The notes: a model not told the origin generated them from the letters alone. A stretch of 64,000 nucleotides of DNA from Oscillospiraceae bacterium (GCA_017848055.1 JAGALZ010000039.1:1-64000), one strand, 5' to 3'; positions 53,417 to 61,483 are shown, numbered from the stretch's first letter. Numbers and translations: made by a program.

Positions 53417-54790
53417 ATGATACATCAGTACAAGCTGGGCGGCTACAACATTGTACTTGACGCTTTCAGCTCGAGTGTTCACTGTGTTGATGACCTCGCT
53501 TACGACGCTATTGCACTTTATGAGGGTACACCGAAGCAGGAGCTTATCTCCACTCTTTCGGAAAGATACCCCGACGTTACAGAGCAGGACATCCTTGACA
53601 CAATTTCCGACATCGAGGAACTCAAAGCCCAGGGCAAGCTGTTTTCCGAGGACGAATACGCTGACAAGGCTTTTGATTTCAAAAACCGCCACACCCAGGT
53701 AAAGGCGCTTTGTCTGCACGTTGCACACACCTGCAACCTAAACTGCGAATACTGCTTTGCAAGTCAGGGCAAGTATCACGGCGAAAAAGCTATTATGAGC
53801 CTTGAAACGGGCAAGCGTGCACTCGATTTTCTTGTTGAAAATTCAAAGGGCAGGACAAACCTCGAGGTCGACTTCTTCGGTGGTGAGCCGCTTATGAACT
53901 TTGACGTTGTAAAGGAGCTTGTTGCTTACGGCAGGGAGCTTGAGAAAAAGCACGGCAAGAACTTCCGCTTTACTCTTACAACAAACGGTATGCTCATTGA
54001 CGACGATGTTATCGAATTTTCAAACAAGGAGATGCACAACGTTGTTCTTTCGCTTGACGGAAGAAAGGACGTTCACGACAGACTCAGAAAGACCTACACA
54101 GGTCAGGGAAGCTACGACACCATTGTTCCGAAATTCCAGAAGTTTGTCAAGGAGCGTGGCGACAAAGGCTACTATGTGAGAGGCACCTTTACCCACAACA
54201 ACATAGATTTCACAAGCGACATTCTCCACATGGCTGACCTTGGATTTACCGAGCTTTCGATGGAGCCGGTGGTATGTGCTCCTGATGACCCGTATGCACT
54301 GACCGAGGAGGACTTCCCTGTTCTCTGCGAGCAGTATGAGAAGCTTGCATTCGAGATGCTCAGACGTGAAAAGGAGGGCAAGCCTATCACCTTCTATCAC
54401 TACATGATTGACTTAGAGGGCGGCCCTTGCATTTACAAGAGAATTTCGGGCTGCGGCTCGGGAACAGAGTATCTTGCGGTAACTCCTTGGGGCGAGCTTT
54501 ATCCTTGTCATCAGTTTGTAGGTGACGAAAAGTACAGCATGGGCGATATCTGGCGTGGTGTTACAAACACTGAGCTTCAGAATGAGTTCAAGATGTGCAA
54601 CGCTTATGCAAGAGAAGACTGCAAGGACTGCTGGGCAAAGCTTTACTGCAGCGGCGGATGTGCGGCAAACGCTTATCACGCAACAGGCTCAATCACCGGT
54701 ATTTACGAATACGGCTGCAGACTTTTCAAGAAGCGTATTGAATGTGCAATTATGATGAAGGTTGCGCAGGCACTTGAAGACGCAGAATAA
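53417..54790 (+). CDS. SCIFF radical SAM maturase (SPASM)
   Basis: A 457-residue enzyme of the CteB type. Residues 1-90 look like a RiPP-recognition-like region that binds the leader. The radical SAM cluster motif CNLNCEYC (C106, C110, C113) follows, then FFGGEPLMNF. The C-terminal SPASM domain has cysteines in CGSGTEYL, YPCHQF, CNAYAREDCKDCWAKLYCSGGC and YEYGCRLF for two auxiliary [4Fe-4S] clusters. It forms thioether bonds in the SCIFF peptide encoded 92 bases upstream. CGGAG precedes ATG. Confidence 0.95.
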   Translation: MIHQYKLGGYNIVLDAFSSSVHCVDDLAYDAIALYEGTPKQELISTLSERYPDVTEQDILDTISDIEELKAQGKLFSEDEYADKAFDFKNRHTQVKALCLHVAHTCNLNCEYCFASQGKYHGEKAIMSLETGKRALDFLVENSKGRTNLEVDFFGGEPLMNFDVVKELVAYGRELEKKHGKNFRFTLTTNGMLIDDDVIEFSNKEMHNVVLSLDGRKDVHDRLRKTYTGQGSYDTIVPKFQKFVKERGDKGYYVRGTFTHNNIDFTSDILHMADLGFTELSMEPVVCAPDDPYALTEEDFPVLCEQYEKLAFEMLRREKEGKPITFYHYMIDLEGGPCIYKRISGCGSGTEYLAVTPWGELYPCHQFVGDEKYSMGDIWRGVTNTELQNEFKMCNAYAREDCKDCWAKLYCSGGCAANAYHATGSITGIYEYGCRLFKKRIECAIMMKVAQALEDAE

Positions 54791-54802
54791 ATTACATACA
54801 AA

Positions 54803-54839
54803 AAGGACTGCGAGGGAAATTCCCTTTGCAGTCCTTGTT
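54803..54839. terminator. Bidirectional intrinsic terminator
   Basis: AAGGACTGC (54803-54811) and GCAGTCCTT (54828-54836) with an inner AGGG/CCCT pair. It separates the maturase gene from the converging folT gene. Confidence 0.85.
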
Positions 54840-54841
54840 AT

Positions 54842-55471
54842 TTAGCATGATGTTGTTTTTCTTTCGTTTGCGGAAACCTTCCTGAAAAGCATAAGCACAA
54901 CGGGAAGTATCACGAAAAGGAGCGGAATATCGGCGAAAAGCTCGATTACGTTTTTCCCGATTCTCGTGATAACAGCCTCTGTATACGCCTGTTCGGGTAT
55001 GAAGCCGTAATGAAGGTTGAGCTTTGTGTTGATAAGAAGGTTTATAATAATGATGTCAAGCAATCTTGCGATAATGGCTCGTACATAAAGAGTGATATCC
55101 GTTTTCTTGCCTGTCACGTTATTGACAAACACAAGGCTGTGGCTGTCGTTTCTGCGATAGAGGCAGATGCCGTATATAAGTCCCTGCAGTCCTGCGACAA
55201 GTACATAAGCAGGGAGAAAGCCTCCTGACGGATGAACCATAAATCCGACAATATCCCCTGCAAAGCCTGCAAACAGTGCAACACTTGGCCCGAACAGCAT
55301 TCCTATTGATGCGATTGCTAAAAATGCAAAATTGATTTTGAAAAATTCAAGGTCAATGGAATACATTTCGATAAGCATTGAGATTGCGATAAGCACGCCC
55401 GTGAAGGCGATACACTTTACCGATTTGAATTCCATTGCTGATTTTTTAAACATACCCAAAAAGCTCTTCAT
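54842..55471 (-). CDS. folT: ECF transporter S component for folate (FolT)
   Basis: A 209-residue membrane protein with about six helices. The N-terminal AFTGVLIAISMLIEMYSIDL, GMLFGPSVALFAGFAGDIVGFMVHPSGGF and GLIYGICLY segments fit the FolT family of substrate-binding ECF subunits. It would bind folate and work with shared EcfAAT modules encoded elsewhere. The start at 55471 has CGGAGG 8 bases upstream; the frame extends to 55516 into the leader but without a ribosome binding site. The upstream riboswitch strongly supports the folate call. Confidence 0.9.
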   Translation of the reverse strand: MKSFLGMFKKSAMEFKSVKCIAFTGVLIAISMLIEMYSIDLEFFKINFAFLAIASIGMLFGPSVALFAGFAGDIVGFMVHPSGGFLPAYVLVAGLQGLIYGICLYRRNDSHSLVFVNNVTGKKTDITLYVRAIIARLLDIIIINLLINTKLNLHYGFIPEQAYTEAVITRIGKNVIELFADIPLLFVILPVVLMLFRKVSANERKTTSC

Positions 55472-55479
55472 ATTTATTA

Positions 55480-55524
55480 CCTCCGTTATGCGAGCAATTT
55501 TTTTGCCTCTATGCATAATCGGAG
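55480..55524 (-). promoter_or_regulatory. Ribosome-binding-site sequestering helix of folT
   Basis: CTCCG-A-TTATGC (minus strand, 55513-55524) can pair with GCATAACGGAG (55481-55491), 11 bp with one bulged base. The second strand includes the folT ribosome binding site. The stem gives a translational OFF state downstream of the riboswitch. Confidence 0.65.
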
Positions 55525-55541
55525 CATGAAGAGCCTCGGTT

Positions 55542-55649
55542 ACACATTCAGCGGGATGCGAAAACCAAACCGCAAGGCACTACCCTTTTCGTTCAGGCAA
55601 CAACTCCCCGTCTGCCTGACACTTCACGCTTGGTTTTCTACTCTGTGTG
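55542..55649 (-). promoter_or_regulatory. Tetrahydrofolate (THF) riboswitch
   Basis: The minus-strand leader of folT holds the conserved segments of the THF aptamer in order: AGAGTAGA, GCGTGAAGTGT, GGGGAGTT, ACGAA, TTGCGGT and CGCATCCCGCT. The outer CACA/TGTG pair can extend the first stem. It lies about 70 bases before the folT start, and the gene encodes a folate transporter, as expected for this riboswitch class. Downstream pairing suggests control at translation. A -10-like TATAAT (55650-55655) adjoins its 5' end; otherwise it is reached from pfkA. Confidence 0.9.
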
Positions 55650-55672
55650 ATTATATTTTGTTGTAAGAAAAA

Positions 55673-56635
55673 TTAGAATGCAGTATCGTGAACAATCTTA
55701 TAACGCTTGTGTGGGAACTCCTTCTTCATAGAAAGTGCTTCCTGGATATCAACGTCATAAATCTTGCCGTCCTTCATACCAACTACTCTGTTGGAGATAT
55801 CCTGCTCGAGAAGCTCTACTGCGTAGTAGCCCATTTCTGTAGCGATAACTCTGTCACGGAGAGTTGGGATACCACCTCTCTGAACGTGGCCGAGGATTGT
55901 GGCTCTTGCTTCAATCTGAGTCTTTTCCTGGAGCTCTCTTGCGATGCCCTCAGCATTTCCTACTCCTTCAGCAACTACGATGATAAAGTGCTTCTTACCT
56001 GTCTTGGAAGCGTTAATCATAGATGCAGCGATTTCATCGAGGTCATAACCCTCTTCGAGTGTCAGAACTGCCTCAGCGCCTGATGCGAGACCTACGTTGA
56101 GTGCGATATATCCTGCACGTCTGCCCATTACTTCTACTACTGAGCATCTGTCATGTGACTGTGTTGTATCACGGAGCTTATCAATCATTTCCATAGCTGT
56201 ATTCATAGCTGTGTCATAACCGATTGTGTACTCTGTGCAAGCAATATCGTTATCGATAGTGCCAGGAAGACCGATACAGAGAATTCCGTGTCTTGAAAGG
56301 TCAGCAGCACCTCTGAAGGAACCGTCGCCGCCGATTACTACGATACCGTCAACGCCCATCTTCTTGCAGTTCTCTGCTGCCTTTGCGATACCCTCTTCAG
56401 TTCTGAACTCAGGGCATCTTGCTGTATAGAGGACTGTGCCGCCTCTTTGCATAATTCCTGAAACATCTCTTGCGCCAAGCTCTACGATATCACCGTTGAT
56501 AAGGCCGTTATAACCTCTTCTGATTCCGTAAACCTTGATTCCCTTTGCGAGTGCTGCTCTTGTTACTGCTCTGACTGCAGCATTCATTCCGGGAGCGTCG
56601 CCGCCACTTGTTAAGATACCAATTGCCTTTGCCAT
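55673..56635 (-). CDS. pfkA: ATP-dependent 6-phosphofructokinase
   Basis: A 320-residue enzyme that phosphorylates fructose-6-phosphate. TSGGDAPGMNAAVRAV is the ATP-binding start, GGDGSFRGA the second ATP loop, PGTIDNDI contains the catalytic Asp, and EVMGRRAGYIAL binds substrate. Gly after GGDGS supports ATP rather than pyrophosphate use. I chose the ATG at 56635; the frame extends to 56662 but the family starts here. folT follows without a terminator in between. Confidence 0.95.
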   Translation of the reverse strand: MAKAIGILTSGGDAPGMNAAVRAVTRAALAKGIKVYGIRRGYNGLINGDIVELGARDVSGIMQRGGTVLYTARCPEFRTEEGIAKAAENCKKMGVDGIVVIGGDGSFRGAADLSRHGILCIGLPGTIDNDIACTEYTIGYDTAMNTAMEMIDKLRDTTQSHDRCSVVEVMGRRAGYIALNVGLASGAEAVLTLEEGYDLDEIAASMINASKTGKKHFIIVVAEGVGNAEGIARELQEKTQIEARATILGHVQRGGIPTLRDRVIATEMGYYAVELLEQDISNRVVGMKDGKIYDVDIQEALSMKKEFPHKRYKIVHDTAF

Positions 56636-56783
56636 GATTTCACCATCTTTTAAAGCCTCCAAAGCGCTTTAAAAAGATGCCTCCTCTCTGAAAAAGTTAT
56701 TATAATGTCCGCCGAGAATACCGAGCGGTTAAGCTTGTCCGTAAGGCGTGATTTCCACAAACAATCACACTCTGACAAAGTAC

Positions 56784-56813
56784 ATAATACCACAATTTCC
56801 TCTCTCTTGTCAA
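56784..56813 (-). promoter_or_regulatory. Promoter of pfkA
   Basis: Minus strand: -35 TTGACA (56808-56813), 18-base spacer ending in TGTGG, -10 TATTAT (56784-56789). The spacer begins AGAGAG, like that of the SCIFF promoter. Confidence 0.75.
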
Positions 56814-56885
56814 GGAATATTACAGAGTTTTGCCGTTTTGATACAAATGCACCTGCCTTTTCTTACTATCTTATGCGTATTTCAT

Positions 56886-56922
56886 AAAACAATACGGCCT
56901 GCGGTTTACTTACCGCAAGCCG
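56886..56922 (-). terminator. Intrinsic terminator of the pseudokinase gene
   Basis: Minus strand: CGGCTTGCGGT (56912-56922) pairs with ACCGCAGGCCG (56895-56905), then TATTGTTTT. Confidence 0.85.
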
Positions 56923-56929
56923 TTTGATT

Positions 56930-58768
56930 TTATTCAGTTGCAGGTGTATCCTGGACTGCAGGCTCTGTAGTCTGGCTGTCCGATGTATCGGAAGTATCCG
57001 ATGTCGGGTCATCTGCGGGTTCGGCAGGTGTTGTCGTTGTCGGTGTAGTTGTGGTGGTAGTTGCCGGGTCCACACCAAGTGAGATATAAACGATAAGAAT
57101 TTCGTTCTTCGTTATATCCACAGTTCCACCGGGAGCAACGCTTGTATTGCATACTACTCCTTCAGGCACGAATGAAGAATACATCGTCTTTGTTTCATAT
57201 GCTATACCCTCTGACTTGAGAATCTCAAGATAGATATCCTGTGCCAGATTTGTAAATGTAGGAACAACAAGCTTAGAAGGACCTGCAGAAACAACGAGCT
57301 TAAGCTCAGGGCGGTTGTTCGGGTTATACGAAACACCCGGTTCGATGCTCTGACTGATGATATATCCCTTCTGGAAGTCGAGATTGTCATACTGCTCGGT
57401 TACTATTACGGTAAACGAAGAAGAAATGGAATCCTTTACTGCCTTATAATTCATACCTACAAGCTTCGGAACAAGTGAGCCTTCGCCGAGTCCGCTTGTT
57501 GTAGCAGATGTCTGACTTGATTCTTCAGGGACACTGTCATCCTGCGACGGTGTTGTAGTGGTAGTTGTTGTATACGAAGTTCTTGGCGGAATACTTGATG
57601 TCTGTCTGTCCGAATCGCCGCTGAACACGATGATTATAAGAATTATTGCCAAAAGAACAAAGAATGCGGCAAGTGCAACAATTACGATAGACTTTATCTT
57701 CTCAGACTGTTCATCCTCCTGGTTTTTTGCCTTAGGTACAGGCTGAGTCTGCGGCTTTTGCACCGGAATTGTCTGAGTTGCACCCTTTTCGTGCTCGACG
57801 AACGCTGTCTGCTGTTCGAAAAGTCTTGTAACAAGCTCTGTGATAGACTGGATTCTTTCCTCGCTCTTTACAGACATACCCTTCATTATGATATGTGATA
57901 TACTTGCAGGAATTTCCGGATTTACCTTAACCGGTGCGATAAGGTCGTCGTTACCGATTCGTCTGTACGCTTCGGTAGGAACGCAGCCTGTAAGCATTCT
58001 GTAGAGCACTGCAGAAATCGCATATACATCTGTCCATGTTCCCTGCCACTCGAGTGAACTGTACTGCTCGGGAGCTGCATATCCTGAATAAAGCTCAGGT
58101 GTAAGCTCGGATGTTGAAGTTCTGATTGAGCTGATGCAGAATCCGATAATCTTAAGCTCGCCCTTAGTTGTTACGATTATGTTCTCAAGCGAGATACCTC
58201 TGTGGATAATACCTGCATTATGTGCAAGGCTTAAAGATGTAAATATCGGTGGGAACAGCTTCTTTATCATTTCCCACGATAATCTGCCCGAATTCGACTG
58301 CAGGAATTTCTTAAGCGAAACGCCCTCAACATAAGGATAGATTGCATAGGTTGTATTATTCTGTGCAAACATATCAACAGCCGGAACGATATTCGGCAGG
58401 CTTCTGAGTCTTGAAAGTGTTTTATTTACCTCTGCAAACTCAGACATATAGGTTTTATACTTTGCAAGACAATCAGGATTTACAACCACGACATCAGAGC
58501 CTCTGCTTCTTGTGCAGAAGGTATCTGGAAAATATTCTCTGACAACGACCTTCTCGTGTGCTACCTTATCATAGCCTATATAAGATGCACCCTCGCCGTT
58601 GTATGTAAGAAGTCTTCCGACAAGGTATCTGTTATCAAGTATTGTGCCTGCTGCAAGGTACGGCTGAATCCTCGGAATATCATTTCCGTAGCTACAGTTT
58701 ATGCAGTTGCCGTTCTCGTCAAGCTCATTCATACAGCCAAGACACAGATTGAGTTCATTACTGTCCAA
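56930..58768 (-). CDS. PASTA-domain pseudokinase with N-terminal zinc ribbon
   Basis: A 612-residue Hanks-type kinase homologue. It starts with a zinc ribbon (C9, C12, C22, C25), then a kinase-like domain, a transmembrane helix near residue 370, two PASTA domains (about 415-480 and 485-550) and a Thr/Asp-rich tail. All catalytic motifs are changed: the VAIK Lys is Arg (KVVVREYFP), HRD is HRG (IIHRGISLENI), and DFG is GFC (KIIGFCISS). It should not phosphorylate and may instead sense muropeptides and bind partners. Start TTG at 58768 with AGGAGG 7 bases upstream. No PP2C phosphatase gene is near. Confidence 0.85.
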   Translation of the reverse strand: MDSNELNLCLGCMNELDENGNCINCSYGNDIPRIQPYLAAGTILDNRYLVGRLLTYNGEGASYIGYDKVAHEKVVVREYFPDTFCTRSRGSDVVVVNPDCLAKYKTYMSEFAEVNKTLSRLRSLPNIVPAVDMFAQNNTTYAIYPYVEGVSLKKFLQSNSGRLSWEMIKKLFPPIFTSLSLAHNAGIIHRGISLENIIVTTKGELKIIGFCISSIRTSTSELTPELYSGYAAPEQYSSLEWQGTWTDVYAISAVLYRMLTGCVPTEAYRRIGNDDLIAPVKVNPEIPASISHIIMKGMSVKSEERIQSITELVTRLFEQQTAFVEHEKGATQTIPVQKPQTQPVPKAKNQEDEQSEKIKSIVIVALAAFFVLLAIILIIIVFSGDSDRQTSSIPPRTSYTTTTTTTPSQDDSVPEESSQTSATTSGLGEGSLVPKLVGMNYKAVKDSISSSFTVIVTEQYDNLDFQKGYIISQSIEPGVSYNPNNRPELKLVVSAGPSKLVVPTFTNLAQDIYLEILKSEGIAYETKTMYSSFVPEGVVCNTSVAPGGTVDITKNEILIVYISLGVDPATTTTTTPTTTTPAEPADDPTSDTSDTSDSQTTEPAVQDTPATE

Positions 58769-58834
58769 AGCTCTTCCTCCTCTTTTGATAAAAATGCGCA
58801 ACACAAACAAAGCATGCGCACATACTTCAAGCTT

Positions 58835-58863
58835 ATGATATCAGCAACAGCGGATTTTGTCAA
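58835..58863 (-). promoter_or_regulatory. Promoter of the pseudokinase gene
   Basis: Minus strand: -35 TTGACA (58858-58863), 17-base spacer, -10 TATCAT (58835-58840). Confidence 0.75.
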
Positions 58864-58924
58864 CCGAAAAGCCGATTTTGTGAACTTTCAGCAACCATTT
58901 GTAGTATTTTTGTAACAGTTACAT

Positions 58925-58965
58925 ACCAAAAAACGGACAGTCTGTAAATTTATGACTGTCCGTTT
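58925..58965 (-). terminator. Intrinsic terminator after the zinc-ribbon membrane protein
   Basis: Minus strand: AAACGGACAGTC (58954-58965) and GACTGTCCGTTT (58931-58942) form a 12-bp stem with an 11-base loop, then TTTTGG. Confidence 0.9.
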
Positions 58966-58972
58966 CAGTTTA

Positions 58973-59725
58973 TCAGATATCAGATGGGTACACAGGAGTT
59001 GAGTTGAAATACTGGTACTCCATATTCTTATTATAGGTAACCGTGAGTCTTACTGCCTGTTCATTTTCAGCTTCATCCTCATAGTAATACTTATATGTAT
59101 AGGTAACGAATGCATTTTCATAGGTGATGCTGTACGGGTCGAGGTCTATCTCATCAAACACCTTTTTGAACTTCTGATTCTTCTTTACGTTATCGAGATT
59201 TATTTCGCCGTCGGCTTCCTCGCCCTTATGGTTTTTCTTACAAACTGTAAAATCAGTATAGGTAACTGTTACTATTTCCTCGTCCTCATTGAGGCATATT
59301 GTAACTGCCCATTCAGGAAAGTTGATACCATCAACCTTTACAGAATCCTCTGATTCGATGAGGTAATCAAACTTCACTGCATTATTTACAGCTGAAAATT
59401 TTGATTCATCCGAAACCTTAAGATTCGATTCATTTATGGCATCAAATACGCTTTCTCCAATATACTCGCTGAGCTCCTCTGCGGTTTTTATTCCCTCACC
59501 TGTAAACAAGCTTATAATGAGTGAAATAATAATCACAACGACCACTACGAGTCCTGCTATTACGCCGCCGAGCTTGAGCTTTGAAATAATGCTTTGCTTA
59601 TCAATCGGCTTTTTTTCTTTTGGGGCTTTTGGTTCCTTTGGTTTTTTCTGCTTTATTTTATAGCCGCAGCAGGTACACGCTGTTGCGTCGTCAGGCAGAA
59701 CTTCCTTACACTTTTTACAGACCAT
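58973..59725 (-). CDS. Zinc-ribbon single-pass membrane protein
   Basis: A 250-residue protein with a short zinc ribbon at the N-terminus (CKKC at C3/C6, CTCC at C17/C20), a Lys/Pro-rich linker, one membrane helix at about residues 53-75 and an extracellular domain of ~170 residues rich in charged and aromatic residues. No family motif is recognised for the outer domain. The layout (zinc ribbon, helix, outer domain) resembles the pseudokinase encoded next to it and may reflect a common pathway. GGGAGG precedes the ATG. Confidence 0.75.
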   Translation of the reverse strand: MVCKKCKEVLPDDATACTCCGYKIKQKKPKEPKAPKEKKPIDKQSIISKLKLGGVIAGLVVVVVIIISLIISLFTGEGIKTAEELSEYIGESVFDAINESNLKVSDESKFSAVNNAVKFDYLIESEDSVKVDGINFPEWAVTICLNEDEEIVTVTYTDFTVCKKNHKGEEADGEINLDNVKKNQKFKKVFDEIDLDPYSITYENAFVTYTYKYYYEDEAENEQAVRLTVTYNKNMEYQYFNSTPVYPSDI

Positions 59726-59754
59726 TATGATACCTCCCGAAAATAGCTAGTTTA

Positions 59755-59783
59755 ATTTTATCACAGCTATATCACATTGTCAA
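59755..59783 (-). promoter_or_regulatory. Promoter of the zinc-ribbon membrane protein gene
   Basis: Minus strand: -35 TTGACA (59778-59783), 17-base spacer ending in TGTGA, -10 TAAAAT (59755-59760). Confidence 0.7.
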
Positions 59784-59871
59784 ACATACCGATATATTTT
59801 TGTTGAAAAAGTGCGAAAACACGTTCCTTTTTACAGCATAATACACAAACTGCGACTTCATTCCGCTTATT

Positions 59872-59901
59872 ATGACAGCTTCACCTTCAAAAGCATATAC
59901 T
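59872..59901 (+). promoter_or_regulatory. Possible promoter of mazF
   Basis: -35-like ATGACA (59872-59877), 18 bases, -10 TATACT (59896-59901), 90 bases before the start. Confidence 0.4.
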
Positions 59902-59990
59902 ATTACAGAGTTCGATTTATGAAATTTTCTTACATATGTTTACAGGGCTTTCTTATGGCTATACTATATTCAGAAGGGAGTGGATACCAG

Positions 59991-60332
59991 ATGTCGGTAC
60001 ATCGAGGAGAGATTTACTATGCGGATTTAAGTCCTGTTGTTGGTTCTGAACAGGGTGGCATACGTCCGGTACTTATTGTTCAGAATGACATCGGAAACAG
60101 GCACAGCCCGACTGTTATTGCAGCGGCTATTACCAGTCAGCGTGACAAGACGAGGCTTCCCACACACATTGAGCTGAGTTCAAAATCCTGCGGGCTTGCA
60201 AAGGATTCGGTTGTTCTTTTGGAACAGATTCGCACCATTGACAAGCGAAGGCTCAAGGAACGCATGGGTGAGCTTGACACGGCTTCTATGACAAAGATAG
60301 ACAATGCTCTTCAGATAAGCTTCGGACTCTAA
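59991..60332 (+). CDS. mazF: MazF/PemK-family endoribonuclease toxin
   Basis: A 113-residue toxin of the type II family. [19 protein letters not shown] and [12 protein letters not shown] are the N-terminal motifs with the catalytic Arg region; [15 protein letters not shown] is the C-terminal motif. It resembles Bacillus EndoA (NdoA), which cuts mRNA at UACAU. I chose the ATG at 59991, 10 bases after AAGGGAG; the frame runs upstream to 59811 but those 60 residues are not family-like. No MazE-like antitoxin gene is seen next to it. Confidence 0.93.
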   Translation: MSVHRGEIYYADLSPVVGSEQGGIRPVLIVQNDIGNRHSPTVIAAAITSQRDKTRLPTHIELSSKSCGLAKDSVVLLEQIRTIDKRRLKERMGELDTASMTKIDNALQISFGL

Positions 60333-60395
60333 CGGATAAGGCGGCGTCTTGACGCGCGGTTTAGTGCGGCAAGGTGCCGCCGTGTCTTAATATCG

Positions 60396-60424
60396 TTGAC
60401 TTTGTGTTAATTTTGTGGTATCAT
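60396..60424 (+). promoter_or_regulatory. Promoter of the glycosyltransferase gene
   Basis: -35 TTGACT (60396-60401), 17-base spacer ending in TGTGG, -10 TATCAT (60419-60424). Confidence 0.75.
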
Positions 60425-60458
60425 AGTCATTGACGACTATGAAAGGAAGTGAATAGCT

Positions 60459-61409
60459 TTGACAAAGCTATATCTCGCTATTCCGTGCTATAACGAGGAA
60501 GAAGTTCTTCCTGACTCTGCGCAGAAGCTGCTGAAAAAATACGACGACCTTTACGCTGCAGGCAAAATCACTGCTGACAGCAGAATTATATTTATCGATG
60601 ACGGCTCCAAGGACAAGACCTGGGAGATAATCGAGCGACTCCACGAAGAAGACAAGCGTTTCGGCGGTATCAAAATGAGCCGCAACCGTGGTCACCAGAA
60701 CGCTCTTCTCGGCGGACTTATGACATTACGTGACAAGTGCGACGCTGTTATCTCGCTTGACGCTGACCTTCAGGACGACATTGACGCTATTGATAAAATG
60801 GTTGAGCAGTACGAAAACGGCTACGACGTTGTTTACGGTGTGCGTTCCTCGAGAGAAAAGGACAGCTTCTTCAAGCGTTTTACTGCTGAAGGCTACTACA
60901 AGGTGCTTGACAAGATGGGTGCGAAGATTGTTTTCAATCACGCAGATTTCCGTCTTATGAGCGCGAGGGCTCTTGATTCCTTCTCTGAATTTAATGAGGT
61001 AAACATATTCCTCAGAGGTCTTGTTCCTATGGTTGGCTACAAGAGCACCATTGTCGAATATGAACGCAAGGAGCGTCTTGCGGGAGAAAGCAAGTATCCG
61101 CTCAAAAAGATGCTTGCACTTGCGTGGGAAGGTATCACTTCACTTTCTGTTAAGCCACTGAGATTCATAACAGCAATGGGTGTAATTGCGTTTATGGTCA
61201 GCATCGGCATGCTCATTTACTTCCTTGTAAGATTCTTCACAGGTCACACCGTTGTCGGCTGGGCTAGTCTTGCGGTTTCAATCTGGGCTCTCGGCGGACT
61301 TCAGCTTCTGTCGATGGGTATTCTCGGCGAATATCTCGGAAAGATTTATCTTGAAGCAAAGCACAGACCACGCTTTATTGTTGACACGTACTTAAACGAC
61401 GAGGAATAG
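60459..61409 (+). CDS. Family 2 glycosyltransferase, GtrB/DPM1-like, membrane-anchored
   Basis: A 316-residue protein. The GT-A domain has IPCYNEEEVLPDS, IFIDDGSKD and SLDADLQDD (DxD motif), SRNRGHQNALLGG. Two C-terminal helices (about 230-255 and 262-290) anchor it. It would transfer a sugar from a nucleotide donor to undecaprenyl phosphate, making a lipid-linked sugar for surface glycosylation. The start codon is TTG at 60459, 9 bases after AAAGGAAG. Confidence 0.9.
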   Translation: MTKLYLAIPCYNEEEVLPDSAQKLLKKYDDLYAAGKITADSRIIFIDDGSKDKTWEIIERLHEEDKRFGGIKMSRNRGHQNALLGGLMTLRDKCDAVISLDADLQDDIDAIDKMVEQYENGYDVVYGVRSSREKDSFFKRFTAEGYYKVLDKMGAKIVFNHADFRLMSARALDSFSEFNEVNIFLRGLVPMVGYKSTIVEYERKERLAGESKYPLKKMLALAWEGITSLSVKPLRFITAMGVIAFMVSIGMLIYFLVRFFTGHTVVGWASLAVSIWALGGLQLLSMGILGEYLGKIYLEAKHRPRFIVDTYLNDEE

Positions 61410-61416
61410 AATTTTC

Positions 61417-61450
61417 GGCATCTTCCGCTGTGGGAGATGCCTTTTATTTT
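61417..61450 (+). terminator. Intrinsic terminator after the glycosyltransferase
   Basis: GGCATCT (61417-61423) and AGATGCC (61435-61441), then TTTTATTTT. Confidence 0.85.
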
Positions 61451-61454
61451 ACAC

Positions 61455-61483
61455 TTGAAACGAAAGGGAAAATGTTATATAAT
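61455..61483 (+). promoter_or_regulatory. Promoter of the ttcA-like operon
   Basis: -35 TTGAAA (61455-61460), 17-base spacer, -10 TATAAT (61478-61483). Confidence 0.75.

Noticed and set aside
59811-59990. N-terminal extension of mazF
   Set aside because: The frame is open but lacks a ribosome binding site, contains the likely promoter and shows no family match; the start at 59991 fits MazF.
60333-60395. GC-rich inverted repeat after mazF as terminator or mobile-element end
   Set aside because: GGCGGC/GCCGCC arms lack a T-tract, and no transposase or target duplication is present.
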